This document shows positions 7,162 to 13,784 of a DNA stretch of 40,857 nucleotides, in pieces. The DNA lies in the IMG/VR virus record IMGVR_UViG_3300049727_000095, positions 1 through 40,857 of that record; one strand, written 5' to 3'. Source of the stretch: a virus. Below the pieces are notes generated by a model. It did not search any database. It saw only the letters and a list, made by a program, of their open reading frames with translations, and was not told the origin of the DNA. Position 1 is the stretch's first letter, and each line of letters starts with the position of its first letter. Made by a program: the position numbers and the translations under genes.

Positions 7162-8694
7162 TTATTCTTCGCGACTTGCTGAAGAAGAAAAGTTTGAATT
7201 GTAGACATCTTTAAATGTCTTTCCGGAATTGCCTTGGGACTTCTTAACTTCGTCTCCCATGACACTTGCTGTCAATCTGAATGTTTGGCCATCTTTTGTT
7301 CTCATTATTGGTGCTCCGAATAGCATTGACTTCTTGAAGCCTGGCTCTTTCATCATGCCTTGTAGTTCCTTTTGAACTTCAGGGTCGTTCTTAATCATAT
7401 CAACAAACATCTTTGCGAATCCAGGCGCTCTTTTTCCACTCTTTGAAAAGTTGCCTTCAAGTGTATCAAGAGACTTTGTAAGAGTATCAACAAAGGAATC
7501 TAAGTCTGATGTCTTAACTGACTTTGTTGTTTCATCTTCCTCTTCCTCCTTAGCAGCTTTCTCTTTAGTCTCTGTCTCATCTGATGACTTTGACATACTT
7601 TCAATTCTCTTGATGATGCTCTTCATTTTGACGTCGTAGTCAGATGCTTTAGCAGTTGCAGTCTCTTCTGTTTCTGTTTCATCTTTAGTCCCAGCAGCTT
7701 TTTCTTTTGTTTCAGTCTCAGTTTCAGCAGACTTTTCTTCCATGATGGTTGTTTCTTCATCATTCTTTTCTTTAGTCTCTGATGTCTTTGATAAACTTAG
7801 CACTGCTGATGTTAATCCTTCCAATGCTTTTGTAACCATAGACTTGAACTTTTCTTCAGTATCAGTTGCCTCTTTAGTATCAGCAGCTTTTTCCTTGGTC
7901 TCTGTTTCTTCAACAGCCTTCTCCTTAGTTTCAGTCTCTTCGACTGCTTTCTCTTTGGTTTCTGATGTTTCATCAGTCGCCTTTTTAACTTTCATGTCTT
8001 CCATCTTTTTCATATTTGTCTCTTCATTACTTTTATTAATATCGACTTTTTTCCAGGCATTATCTGGAACTGATTTAGCAAACGATTGCATATAATCAAA
8101 TACAGGGGTCTCAAATAAGAACTCTTTATAAATTGGTGAATCGACGAATCTATCTCCGCTTTCGCCATTTTCAATAATACTCTTTGATACTAACCATGCA
8201 TCATAATTTGCAGGTCTAGATGTCACAGAGACCTCATCTAAGGCCACATCATAGAATGTTTTAATGTATTTACCAGCTGCCTCCGAAAGCTCCTTGACTG
8301 CATGCTTTACTCTGCCGCCAACTGACAATCCTAATTTAGCGCCTGTCTTTAATGCCTTATATAGCATTGAAGCTCCAGGGTGGCTCTTGTTGAGACTTGC
8401 TTCTATCCAAAGCTGATTTCTCTCATCGACCCATGCCTTATTAACACTGCCAATTATTGCACTGTCTTCTTTTTGATGCTCTACTCGTAAAGGAACTGTT
8501 TGCTCGTTAATTACTGTGGCCATTGCTTGAAGAGAAGATTCAGACATACGTTCAGCATCATGGTCAATGTTTGTAGTTGATGCAACTCCTTTGATTGTCA
8601 TTTCATCTTCAGTTCCGCCCGGAATGGCTTTTTCTATATAAAATGAGAATGGAAAGTTTCCGTTTGCCTCAATTTTTATGTTTGTGTCTTTCAT
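7162..8694 (-). CDS. Prohead protease fused to a scaffold-like region
   Basis: 510 residues. Residues 1-170 are a HK97-type prohead protease: TIKGVASTTNIDHDAERM, then PLRVEHQ with the probable catalytic His73, LGLSVGGRV with the probable nucleophile Ser124, and LDEVSVTSRPAN (152-163), a hallmark of the family. Residues about 200-420 are very rich in Glu, Lys and Thr with repeated ETKEKA units and predicted helices, as expected for a scaffolding part. The last 80 residues (from GKRAPGFAKMFVDMIKND) form a more conserved-looking end that may bind the capsid protein. The fusion of protease and scaffold in one gene before the capsid gene is known in several phages. It cleaves scaffold and capsid arms during head maturation. 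Confidence 0.88.
   Translation of the reverse strand: MKDTNIKIEANGNFPFSFYIEKAIPGGTEDEMTIKGVASTTNIDHDAERMSESSLQAMATVINEQTVPLRVEHQKEDSAIIGSVNKAWVDERNQLWIEASLNKSHPGASMLYKALKTGAKLGLSVGGRVKHAVKELSEAAGKYIKTFYDVALDEVSVTSRPANYDAWLVSKSIIENGESGDRFVDSPIYKEFLFETPVFDYMQSFAKSVPDNAWKKVDINKSNEETNMKKMEDMKVKKATDETSETKEKAVEETETKEKAVEETETKEKAADTKEATDTEEKFKSMVTKALEGLTSAVLSLSKTSETKEKNDEETTIMEEKSAETETETKEKAAGTKDETETEETATAKASDYDVKMKSIIKRIESMSKSSDETETKEKAAKEEEEDETTKSVKTSDLDSFVDTLTKSLDTLEGNFSKSGKRAPGFAKMFVDMIKNDPEVQKELQGMMKEPGFKKSMLFGAPIMRTKDGQTFRLTASVMGDEVKKSQGNSGKTFKDVYNSNFSSSASREE
7660..7990 (-). repeat. Degenerate repeats coding E-T-K-E-K-A units in the scaffold region
   Basis: The protease-scaffold gene has multiple short units encoding variants of EETETKEKA. 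The three closest copies lie about 7870-7965. They suggest expansion by slippage or recombination of a charged helical segment. Confidence 0.6.
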
Positions 8695-8698
8695 ATAA

Positions 8699-9928
8699 TT
8701 ACATTATTGAGTTAACTATCATAGTTGCGCTCTGAACACTTAAATTAAATTGAACAATTAATCGTAGAATAATTCTCTGCCTATCCCAACCTGCTTTTTT
8801 TCTTTCAATCGCATCCTGTCTAGCATCTGTTGTCAAGTCTTTTGTTAACTCAGCCCATGCTTTTTTAAATGATTTTGTCATACTTTTCTCTCTAGCGTTA
8901 ATAATTGCCTGTTGGCGTTTCAATTGGATAGCTTTAATTTTACCTACTAGCCCACATTTTTCTTCTGTATCAGTAACCTCTTCAGCTTTATCAGCAATTT
9001 GGTCTAGGACTTTACCTGTCTGTTCGATGGCTCCTTTCATTATTTGCTTAAGCCCAGAAGTATTCCCATATTCAACATGCTCTATATGGTCATTTCTAAG
9101 TGCTAAAGAAACGTATCCCATCGCTTCAACACTTGATATATTTCTAAAATGTTGAATTATTTTACCATTAGAATCAATAGTTTTTACCCAAAAATTATTT
9201 TCTTTATTATTATTTGGACCAAAAGAAACTGAAATGTTTTTTGTAGTTTGAGATTTATTTCTTGGATTATCGTCACTACTTAAATTATAATCATCAACAC
9301 TATCATATACTTTATTGTTATAAATACCTCTTACCTTTCCTTTGTAATTATCATCTACATCTTGGACGCTAGGAATATTTGCTTTATTCATAGACTTATC
9401 TATTGCCCAATCACGAATTGCTACTCGCTCTTTAGTTGATAAGTCTTCACAGATGTACATTCTTCCCCCGCCTGCTATTGTTTGAGAATCTAGAACTTTA
9501 AATTTTTTTCCATTGCTGTCAATTATCTCATTATTTCTATGTAAAGGAAGCATTTTACTGTCTTTAGCCTTAGTCATATCATTACATTTACATATATTCT
9601 GACTTTTAACTGAAACAAAATCCTGCCCATCAAATCGAGTTATGTATATTCCACTTGGCAGACCACAGTTAGGGCAAAAACTCTTCGTTGTATCGCCTTC
9701 TAAGTCTTGTTCTGCTAAGTCTGATTTTGGAATTGGCCCCGCATAGGATGTATCAACAGATTTTTTTGCATTCATTTCTTTCAAATTAGCCTTATGACCT
9801 TCTTCCTCTTCAGCCATCTCTTCGAATTTGTCAGCCATGCCATGATACTTAGCAGCGCCATCAGACTCTTCCTGAATCATATCAGTCATTCCTTTTTTAA
9901 TCCAGAGCTGTTTAAAACGATTTATCAT
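8699..9928 (-). CDS. Head-associated multidomain protein: ferritin-like segment, capsid-arm motif, zinc-binding cysteines
   Basis: 409 residues with no known full-length family. Residues 18-50 look like one half of a ferritin-like helix pair: E-S-D-G-A-A-K-Y-H, then EEMAEEEEGHKANL with an E-E-x-x-H motif at 41-45. Residues 56-77 (KSVDTSYAGPIPKSDLAEQ then DLE) match the N-arm of the major capsid protein closely. Residues 85-115 carry C-x2-C and C-x-C (CPNCG, CKC), likely zinc-binding. Residues about 180-290 are AT-rich in DNA, Asn/Asp-rich and look inserted. The C-terminal 70 residues are basic and helical. K-S-M motifs occur at 178-180 and 348-350. Its place right before the protease gene suggests a capsid-interior or minor capsid role. 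Confidence 0.6.
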   Translation of the reverse strand: MINRFKQLWIKKGMTDMIQEESDGAAKYHGMADKFEEMAEEEEGHKANLKEMNAKKSVDTSYAGPIPKSDLAEQDLEGDTTKSFCPNCGLPSGIYITRFDGQDFVSVKSQNICKCNDMTKAKDSKMLPLHRNNEIIDSNGKKFKVLDSQTIAGGGRMYICEDLSTKERVAIRDWAIDKSMNKANIPSVQDVDDNYKGKVRGIYNNKVYDSVDDYNLSSDDNPRNKSQTTKNISVSFGPNNNKENNFWVKTIDSNGKIIQHFRNISSVEAMGYVSLALRNDHIEHVEYGNTSGLKQIMKGAIEQTGKVLDQIADKAEEVTDTEEKCGLVGKIKAIQLKRQQAIINAREKSMTKSFKKAWAELTKDLTTDARQDAIERKKAGWDRQRIILRLIVQFNLSVQSATMIVNSIM

Positions 9929-9960
9929 ATACTATAATTATACTAGTTTTTAATTTTCTT
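9929..9960 (-). promoter_or_regulatory. AT-rich leader shared with the portal gene leader
   Basis: The bases just before the 9928 start read ATTAAAAACTAGTATAATTA on the minus strand, almost the same as ATTAAAAATTAGTATAATTA before the portal start (16392-16425). A shorter form, AATTAGTATAATG, precedes the 17327 start. It may be a translation-enhancing leader or contain a TATAAT -10 element; no good -35 is visible. Confidence 0.35.
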
Positions 9961-9969
9961 TACCTTTCA

Positions 9970-10001
9970 GTCTCCTGCCTAGTCGAAAATAGGCAGAAAC
10001 T
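9970..10001 (-). terminator. Hairpin between 10007 gene and 9928 gene
   Basis: CTGCCTA (9975-9981) and TAGGCAG (9990-9996) form a 7-bp stem that extends outward through AGTCTC / AAACT with one bulge to about 12 bp. No T-run follows on either strand, so it may be an RNA-processing or stabilising stem and not a classic terminator. Confidence 0.35.
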
Positions 10002-10006
10002 AAAAA

Positions 10007-10192
10007 CTAAAGAGGCGCTACTTCTGGTGCAGCTTCAGGCGTAGGAGCATCAGCGACTACTTCAGGAGCAACTTCAGGAACAATTTCTGCTGCTTCTAAA
10101 TCTGCAAGCTGTTTTGCACAGCATTCTGTTTTCTTTGCAATTGCTTCAGCTTTTTCTTCTGGAGAGCTAAACGTTATTTTTACTGTTTTCAT
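10007..10192 (-). CDS. Small Pro/Ala/Glu-rich protein, unknown function
   Basis: 61 residues. The N-terminal half (MKTVKITFSSPEEKAEAIAK) looks like a small folded or helical part with a Cys-Cys pair (TECCAK). The C-terminal half is a low-complexity Glu/Pro/Ala/Val tail (EVAPEVVADAPTPEAAPEVA). It stands alone between the hairpin at 9970 and the membrane protein gene at 10235. No family is recognised. Confidence 0.5.
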   Translation of the reverse strand: MKTVKITFSSPEEKAEAIAKKTECCAKQLADLEAAEIVPEVAPEVVADAPTPEAAPEVAPL

Positions 10193-10234
10193 ATGAATTA
10201 TTGTACTTAATTAATAATTCGACCATTTATATAC

Positions 10235-10579
10235 TTATCTTTTAATCTCATAGACCCACATCAATAATGATGCCAAAGCAACAACTCCAGCAGCGAATGC
10301 ATACGCATATGTTATTCTTAGTCGTAAATTGTCGACAAACTTTTCAAGTGCAGTATGTATTTTTTCATGCTCTACTTTGCCAAGAAAATCATTCTCCATC
10401 GCCCGGATTCTAATTTCGTGGTCATCGATGGTTTTTTGAGTTCCATCTCTTAGTTGTTTGATGTCTTTTCTGACTTCACGAAAATTCAAGGTCGTGGATG
10501 TCGCAATCTGGACCAACAGCTCTCGGTCTGTCAGTTTTCCCACATCGATGTCTTTTGTTTCTGTAATTTCTTGGTCCAT
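10235..10579 (-). CDS. Coiled-coil protein with C-terminal membrane segment (XhlA/holin-associated type)
   Basis: 114 residues. Residues 18-85 are a long heptad-patterned helix (LTDRELLVQIATS, FREVRKDIKQLRDG, DDHEIRIRAMENDF). Residues about 89-110 (ITYAYAFAAGVVALASLLMW) form one membrane helix followed by a short basic tail. This layout resembles XhlA-like lysis helper proteins and small phage membrane anchors. The next gene also codes for a small membrane protein, so the two may act together in lysis or membrane attachment. No endolysin is seen in the window, so a lysis role is only inferred. Confidence 0.5.
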   Translation of the reverse strand: MDQEITETKDIDVGKLTDRELLVQIATSTTLNFREVRKDIKQLRDGTQKTIDDHEIRIRAMENDFLGKVEHEKIHTALEKFVDNLRLRITYAYAFAAGVVALASLLMWVYEIKR

Positions 10580-10613
10580 GCTTGTTATACTATTAATTGT
10601 ATCAAAACAATTA

Positions 10614-10796
10614 TTATTTTACTGGCGTTGTTTGCTTCTGAGAAGCGGCAATTTCTTGATTCAAGAAACCTACAACCTGTGTAAGGGTTGCATGGTCTTG
10701 GCTCACTACATTGCTTACTTGGATAAATTCATAAACGACTCCTACAGTAACCACTAAACAAACTCCTATCACTATTCCATATATAATTTTTTTCAT
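10614..10796 (-). CDS. Small single-pass membrane protein, possible lysis partner
   Basis: 60 residues with an N-terminal membrane segment (KIIYGIVIGVCLVVTVGVVY) and a polar C-terminal part outside or in the periplasm, ending QKQTTPVK. The same KQTTPVK string occurs near the C-terminus of the secreted protein at 23067-23912. It follows the coiled-coil membrane protein gene on the same strand. Size and layout fit a spanin- or holin-like accessory protein, but no family motif is seen. Confidence 0.45.
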   Translation of the reverse strand: MKKIIYGIVIGVCLVVTVGVVYEFIQVSNVVSQDHATLTQVVGFLNQEIAASQKQTTPVK

Positions 10797-10836
10797 TTTT
10801 TTTCGCTTAACTTAATAATAACTTCATTATACCATT

Positions 10837-11283
10837 TTAGTTAGTTGGTGCTACATCTGATGTAGGGTCTATCGGAGGTACAGGCTCTGGTATTGGTACT
10901 GCTTGTAATGAATCGACCTGTGCTGTCAAATCTGCTACTTGTGTATTCAATCCAGTGATTGTCGTTTCGTTATTTGTATTATCAGTACTATGTGCAGTCT
11001 GCTCGGTTGTGAGTGCTGTTTGTGCATCTGTGAGTTGTCCTGTGAGAGTTGTTATAGAAGCATTTGCAGTTTCTAATTCTGCTGTTAAAGTAGCGACATT
11101 TCCATTTGCAACCGATAATTCACTAGCTATTTTGTTTGATTCTTCTTGTGCATTTGTTAATGCAGTTAAGTCTTCCTTGAAAGTATCCTCAAAAATACTC
11201 AAAGCTAAATTCAAGGCGGTTGCTTCGTTTGAATTTGTTGCTATCGCTGTTGTTAAAATTTGTTGAGCTTGTGTAGGATTCAT
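10837..11283 (-). CDS. Coiled-coil structural protein, unknown function
   Basis: 148 residues. From about residue 45 to 130 it is a regular heptad coiled coil with Leu/Ile/Val at a/d positions and many Thr, Ala and Asn residues (VATLTAELETANASITTLTG, TDAQTALTTEQTA). The end is Pro-rich (PIPEPVPPIDPTSDVAPTN). It precedes the small membrane proteins and follows the fibre-like gene, so it may trimerise as a fibre accessory or virion spike stem. No catalytic motif is present. Confidence 0.5.
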   Translation of the reverse strand: MNPTQAQQILTTAIATNSNEATALNLALSIFEDTFKEDLTALTNAQEESNKIASELSVANGNVATLTAELETANASITTLTGQLTDAQTALTTEQTAHSTDNTNNETTITGLNTQVADLTAQVDSLQAVPIPEPVPPIDPTSDVAPTN

Positions 11284-11305
11284 TTTATTTTTGTTAATTT
11301 AATAA

Positions 11306-13237
11306 TTATGAGCCATTTGCTATTACATAATATGTTAATTTGGTACTCGACAAAGCACCTATATTTGTAATAGTAATGGCTGTATTTGAAACAGTGTAGC
11401 TAAAAACTAAACCTGCTTCCGAGACTACTGTTACAAAAGGTGTATTAGTATAAGCAGTTGCAAAAGTAATTACCGCACCAGTAGCTAAAGTTCCTTCGGT
11501 TATTTCTCCTGCTGTATCTGTTGAACCTGTCGTAATAGATGCTCCAGTTCCTGCACTTGTTAAAGTTGGAATAGTACCTAAAGTGCCTATATGACCACTT
11601 ACAGTTAGTTTACTTAATGGACTCGTCGTCCCGATACCGACGTTGCCGTTTACTATTAAGTTTGCATTATCTACTCTAACATCAGCAATACCGGGAATGC
11701 CTGTAGCAGAGGCACTTGTTGTAATAGTCAGTCTACTATTTTGAGCCCCACCATTTCCTTGAAATGTTTTGAATGTTATAGCATCAGACTTAGCACTCCC
11801 AGGATAATAATTTCCATTTATACTTGACAGACCAAATCCAACAGTCGTACCTAAACCAACATTGTTAGTTGAAAAAGTTCCTTGCACTGCAACATTTCCT
11901 CCATGGGTGACTCTAAATTCTTCTACTCCAGCATTAGTGTATACCAAATCTCCTGATGCGGAATCGCCAACCAAAAAAGTTTGGAACGAACCAGCCCTAA
12001 ACCATTGCAAGCCATCATTAAGCCCAGCTGAACCAGTAAGATAATTCCATTGAATTTGATTACCCTCACTAATTTGCATATTTCCAGCAAGGTCTAGTTT
12101 TTGTCCAGGTGTCGTCGTCCCGATACCGACGTTGCCGTTACCTAGAATCGTCATCTTTTCTGTCGGAGTATTGTCTATGCTTCCTGAACTTCCTGCAGTT
12201 GCGGTAAAGAAATGTAGAGCGGAAGTTCCTGTGCCTGTTGAAATTCCTGACTTCAAAGTCAAATCTCCACCCGCTAGATTGTTCGTACCAGCGATTGCTC
12301 CGCCTGAAGACAAGGATAACCCTTGTCCAGCAGTAGCAGCAGTGGTGTTTCGTTCCATCCAAATTGTATGTGCTGTGGTGCCTCCAAGAGAAAGAATGTT
12401 GGTCGGTGCCGTCGTCCCAATCCCGACATTGCCGTTATTTAATATCGTCATGGCGGTTGTTCCGCCAGAGTTTCCGACATTGAAAGTCAGGTTTGCATTA
12501 GTTCCGGTATTCCCGGAAGCGTTGTTGTTGCCTTCAAAAGTGAGAGTGCCGTTGGCTGAAGTAGAACCGATAGCTGTCTGGTTGCCGGAGACTCCGGTAA
12601 TCAAATTGTTTGCAATTGCATTTACGGTGCGAGTCAATCCATTTCCAAAAGTTAAAGGAAATTCATAGTTTGTACCACCTGTAAAATTTGTGGAACGGTA
12701 ATCACTAGCATAGTTGCTGTTTACTGCATTGTCGCCAGTGTTCGTGCCGGTTGAAGTTCCGGAGCCGGAAGGAGCTCCAACCATGGTGGCCGTGATTCCG
12801 GAAACTGTGCCGGTGAATGTTGGAGAAGCGAGAGTGGCATACGGAGCTAACGCGGATGAAACTAAATATCCCGAATCATTCGTGAAAGTAGAAACAGTTG
12901 TAGGGAAAGTTGCCAGCGATAAATTTCCTCGCAAGTATTGTGCAGTTGTGCCTGTAGTGATAGTGTTTTGTTTGGCATTAAGTGCTGTCTGTAAATCTGT
13001 TTGAGCTGAAAGTGTGCCGGTGATAGAACCCCAGGTGCCGCCATCAGTTCCAGCTTGCCAACTAGCAACTGCGTTTGAGCCTGCCCCAGTTGATGTTAAA
13101 AGATAACCAGAGGTTGGCGTTCCAGTCCCTAGCTGAGTCTGATAAAAAGGAAAGGCTGCAGCGCTAGCCGAAGAGATAAATGCGCCTATCCATAAAACTC
13201 CGAACGAAACTATTAAATATTTTATAAATTGCTTCAT
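11306..13237 (-). CDS. Secreted or virion fibre-like protein with GxVGIGTTxP repeats
   Basis: 643 residues. The N-terminus is a clear signal peptide (MKQFIKYLIVSFGVLWIGAF then ISSASA-A), unusual for a phage fibre. Residues about 40-180 have tail-fibre-like turns (GTLSAQTDLQTALNAKQNTI). Three copies of NGNVGIGTTxP (at DNA about 12420, 12125 and 11640) mark beta-solenoid type repeats seen in surface proteins and fibres. The C-terminal 90 residues form a different beta-rich domain (AYTNTPFVTVVSEAGLVFSY). The middle section (12130-13080) has clearly higher GC than its neighbours, suggesting mosaic acquisition. It could be a virion receptor-binding fibre or a protein put on the host surface. Confidence 0.6.
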   Translation of the reverse strand: MKQFIKYLIVSFGVLWIGAFISSASAAAFPFYQTQLGTGTPTSGYLLTSTGAGSNAVASWQAGTDGGTWGSITGTLSAQTDLQTALNAKQNTITTGTTAQYLRGNLSLATFPTTVSTFTNDSGYLVSSALAPYATLASPTFTGTVSGITATMVGAPSGSGTSTGTNTGDNAVNSNYASDYRSTNFTGGTNYEFPLTFGNGLTRTVNAIANNLITGVSGNQTAIGSTSANGTLTFEGNNNASGNTGTNANLTFNVGNSGGTTAMTILNNGNVGIGTTAPTNILSLGGTTAHTIWMERNTTAATAGQGLSLSSGGAIAGTNNLAGGDLTLKSGISTGTGTSALHFFTATAGSSGSIDNTPTEKMTILGNGNVGIGTTTPGQKLDLAGNMQISEGNQIQWNYLTGSAGLNDGLQWFRAGSFQTFLVGDSASGDLVYTNAGVEEFRVTHGGNVAVQGTFSTNNVGLGTTVGFGLSSINGNYYPGSAKSDAITFKTFQGNGGAQNSRLTITTSASATGIPGIADVRVDNANLIVNGNVGIGTTSPLSKLTVSGHIGTLGTIPTLTSAGTGASITTGSTDTAGEITEGTLATGAVITFATAYTNTPFVTVVSEAGLVFSYTVSNTAITITNIGALSSTKLTYYVIANGS

Positions 13238-13241
13238 ATTT

Positions 13242-13484
13242 TTATGCAGTATATACTATTAAAATATCTCCTATCGCCCAACTTTCAGTAGTTGTGACCA
13301 CTGCTCCTGAAAATGAATATCCTCCATTGGCAACATTGGGGTATAAAGCCTGCCCCCTCGCTGATGCTGACACTATAAATAAAGGCACTTTTGGCAAAGT
13401 AAATGACGCTCCAGAATTAACATTTATATATTGGTAGACAGTGCTGCGTCCGCCGCCTCCTGCTTTTGTGACTTTGTTTGACAT
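13242..13484 (-). CDS. Small beta-rich structural protein, unknown
   Basis: 80 residues, with the Gly-rich start MSNKVTKAGGGGRSTVYQYI and a beta-rich remainder (SGAVVTTTESWAIGDILIVY). It sits between the 13486 gene and the fibre-like gene with gaps of one to five bases. The size and context suggest a capsid decoration or fibre-associated protein. No family is recognised. Confidence 0.45.
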   Translation of the reverse strand: MSNKVTKAGGGGRSTVYQYINVNSGASFTLPKVPLFIVSASARGQALYPNVANGGYSFSGAVVTTTESWAIGDILIVYTA

Positions 13485-13485
13485 A

Positions 13486-13782
13486 TCAATTTACTTCACC
13501 AACCCACCAAGTGTATGTTACTCCTTCTCCGCTAACAGTCGCATCCATTAAAATACTAATCAAGTCAGACATTTTTTCTATACTATATACGTCACCTGGA
13601 TTAAGCCCTATTCCTGCAGGTGTTACTGCACTCACACCAGCGCCGCCAAGATATATAACGCCAGTATTTGAAAACTTTGCTTGAATATCAACTCGGTTGG
13701 CAGGCTGTGAAGACATTGCTAATGTCATTGGTGTTCCAGATGTTATAACTTCCATATGGCCTGAGCCTGTCGATGAATACAT
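13486..13782 (-). CDS. Small beta-rich structural protein, possible decoration protein
   Basis: 98 residues, with SGTPMTLAMSSQPANRVDIQ, VIYLGGAGVSAVTPAGIGLN and PGDVYSIEKMSDLISILMD. The pattern 'v.I.a...n.g.iyvG..gvs...G..l.pG' is common in small phage proteins that sit on capsid or fibre surfaces. It directly follows the portal gene with a two-base gap. Function is inferred only from position and pattern. Confidence 0.5.
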   Translation of the reverse strand: MYSSTGSGHMEVITSGTPMTLAMSSQPANRVDIQAKFSNTGVIYLGGAGVSAVTPAGIGLNPGDVYSIEKMSDLISILMDATVSGEGVTYTWWVGEVN

Positions 13783-13784
13783 AA

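Noticed and set aside
12132-13004. Long plus-strand open frames opposite the fibre-like gene
   Set aside because: They are Pro/Val-rich antisense shadows of the GC-rich part of the fibre gene; the minus-strand frame has a signal peptide and known repeats.
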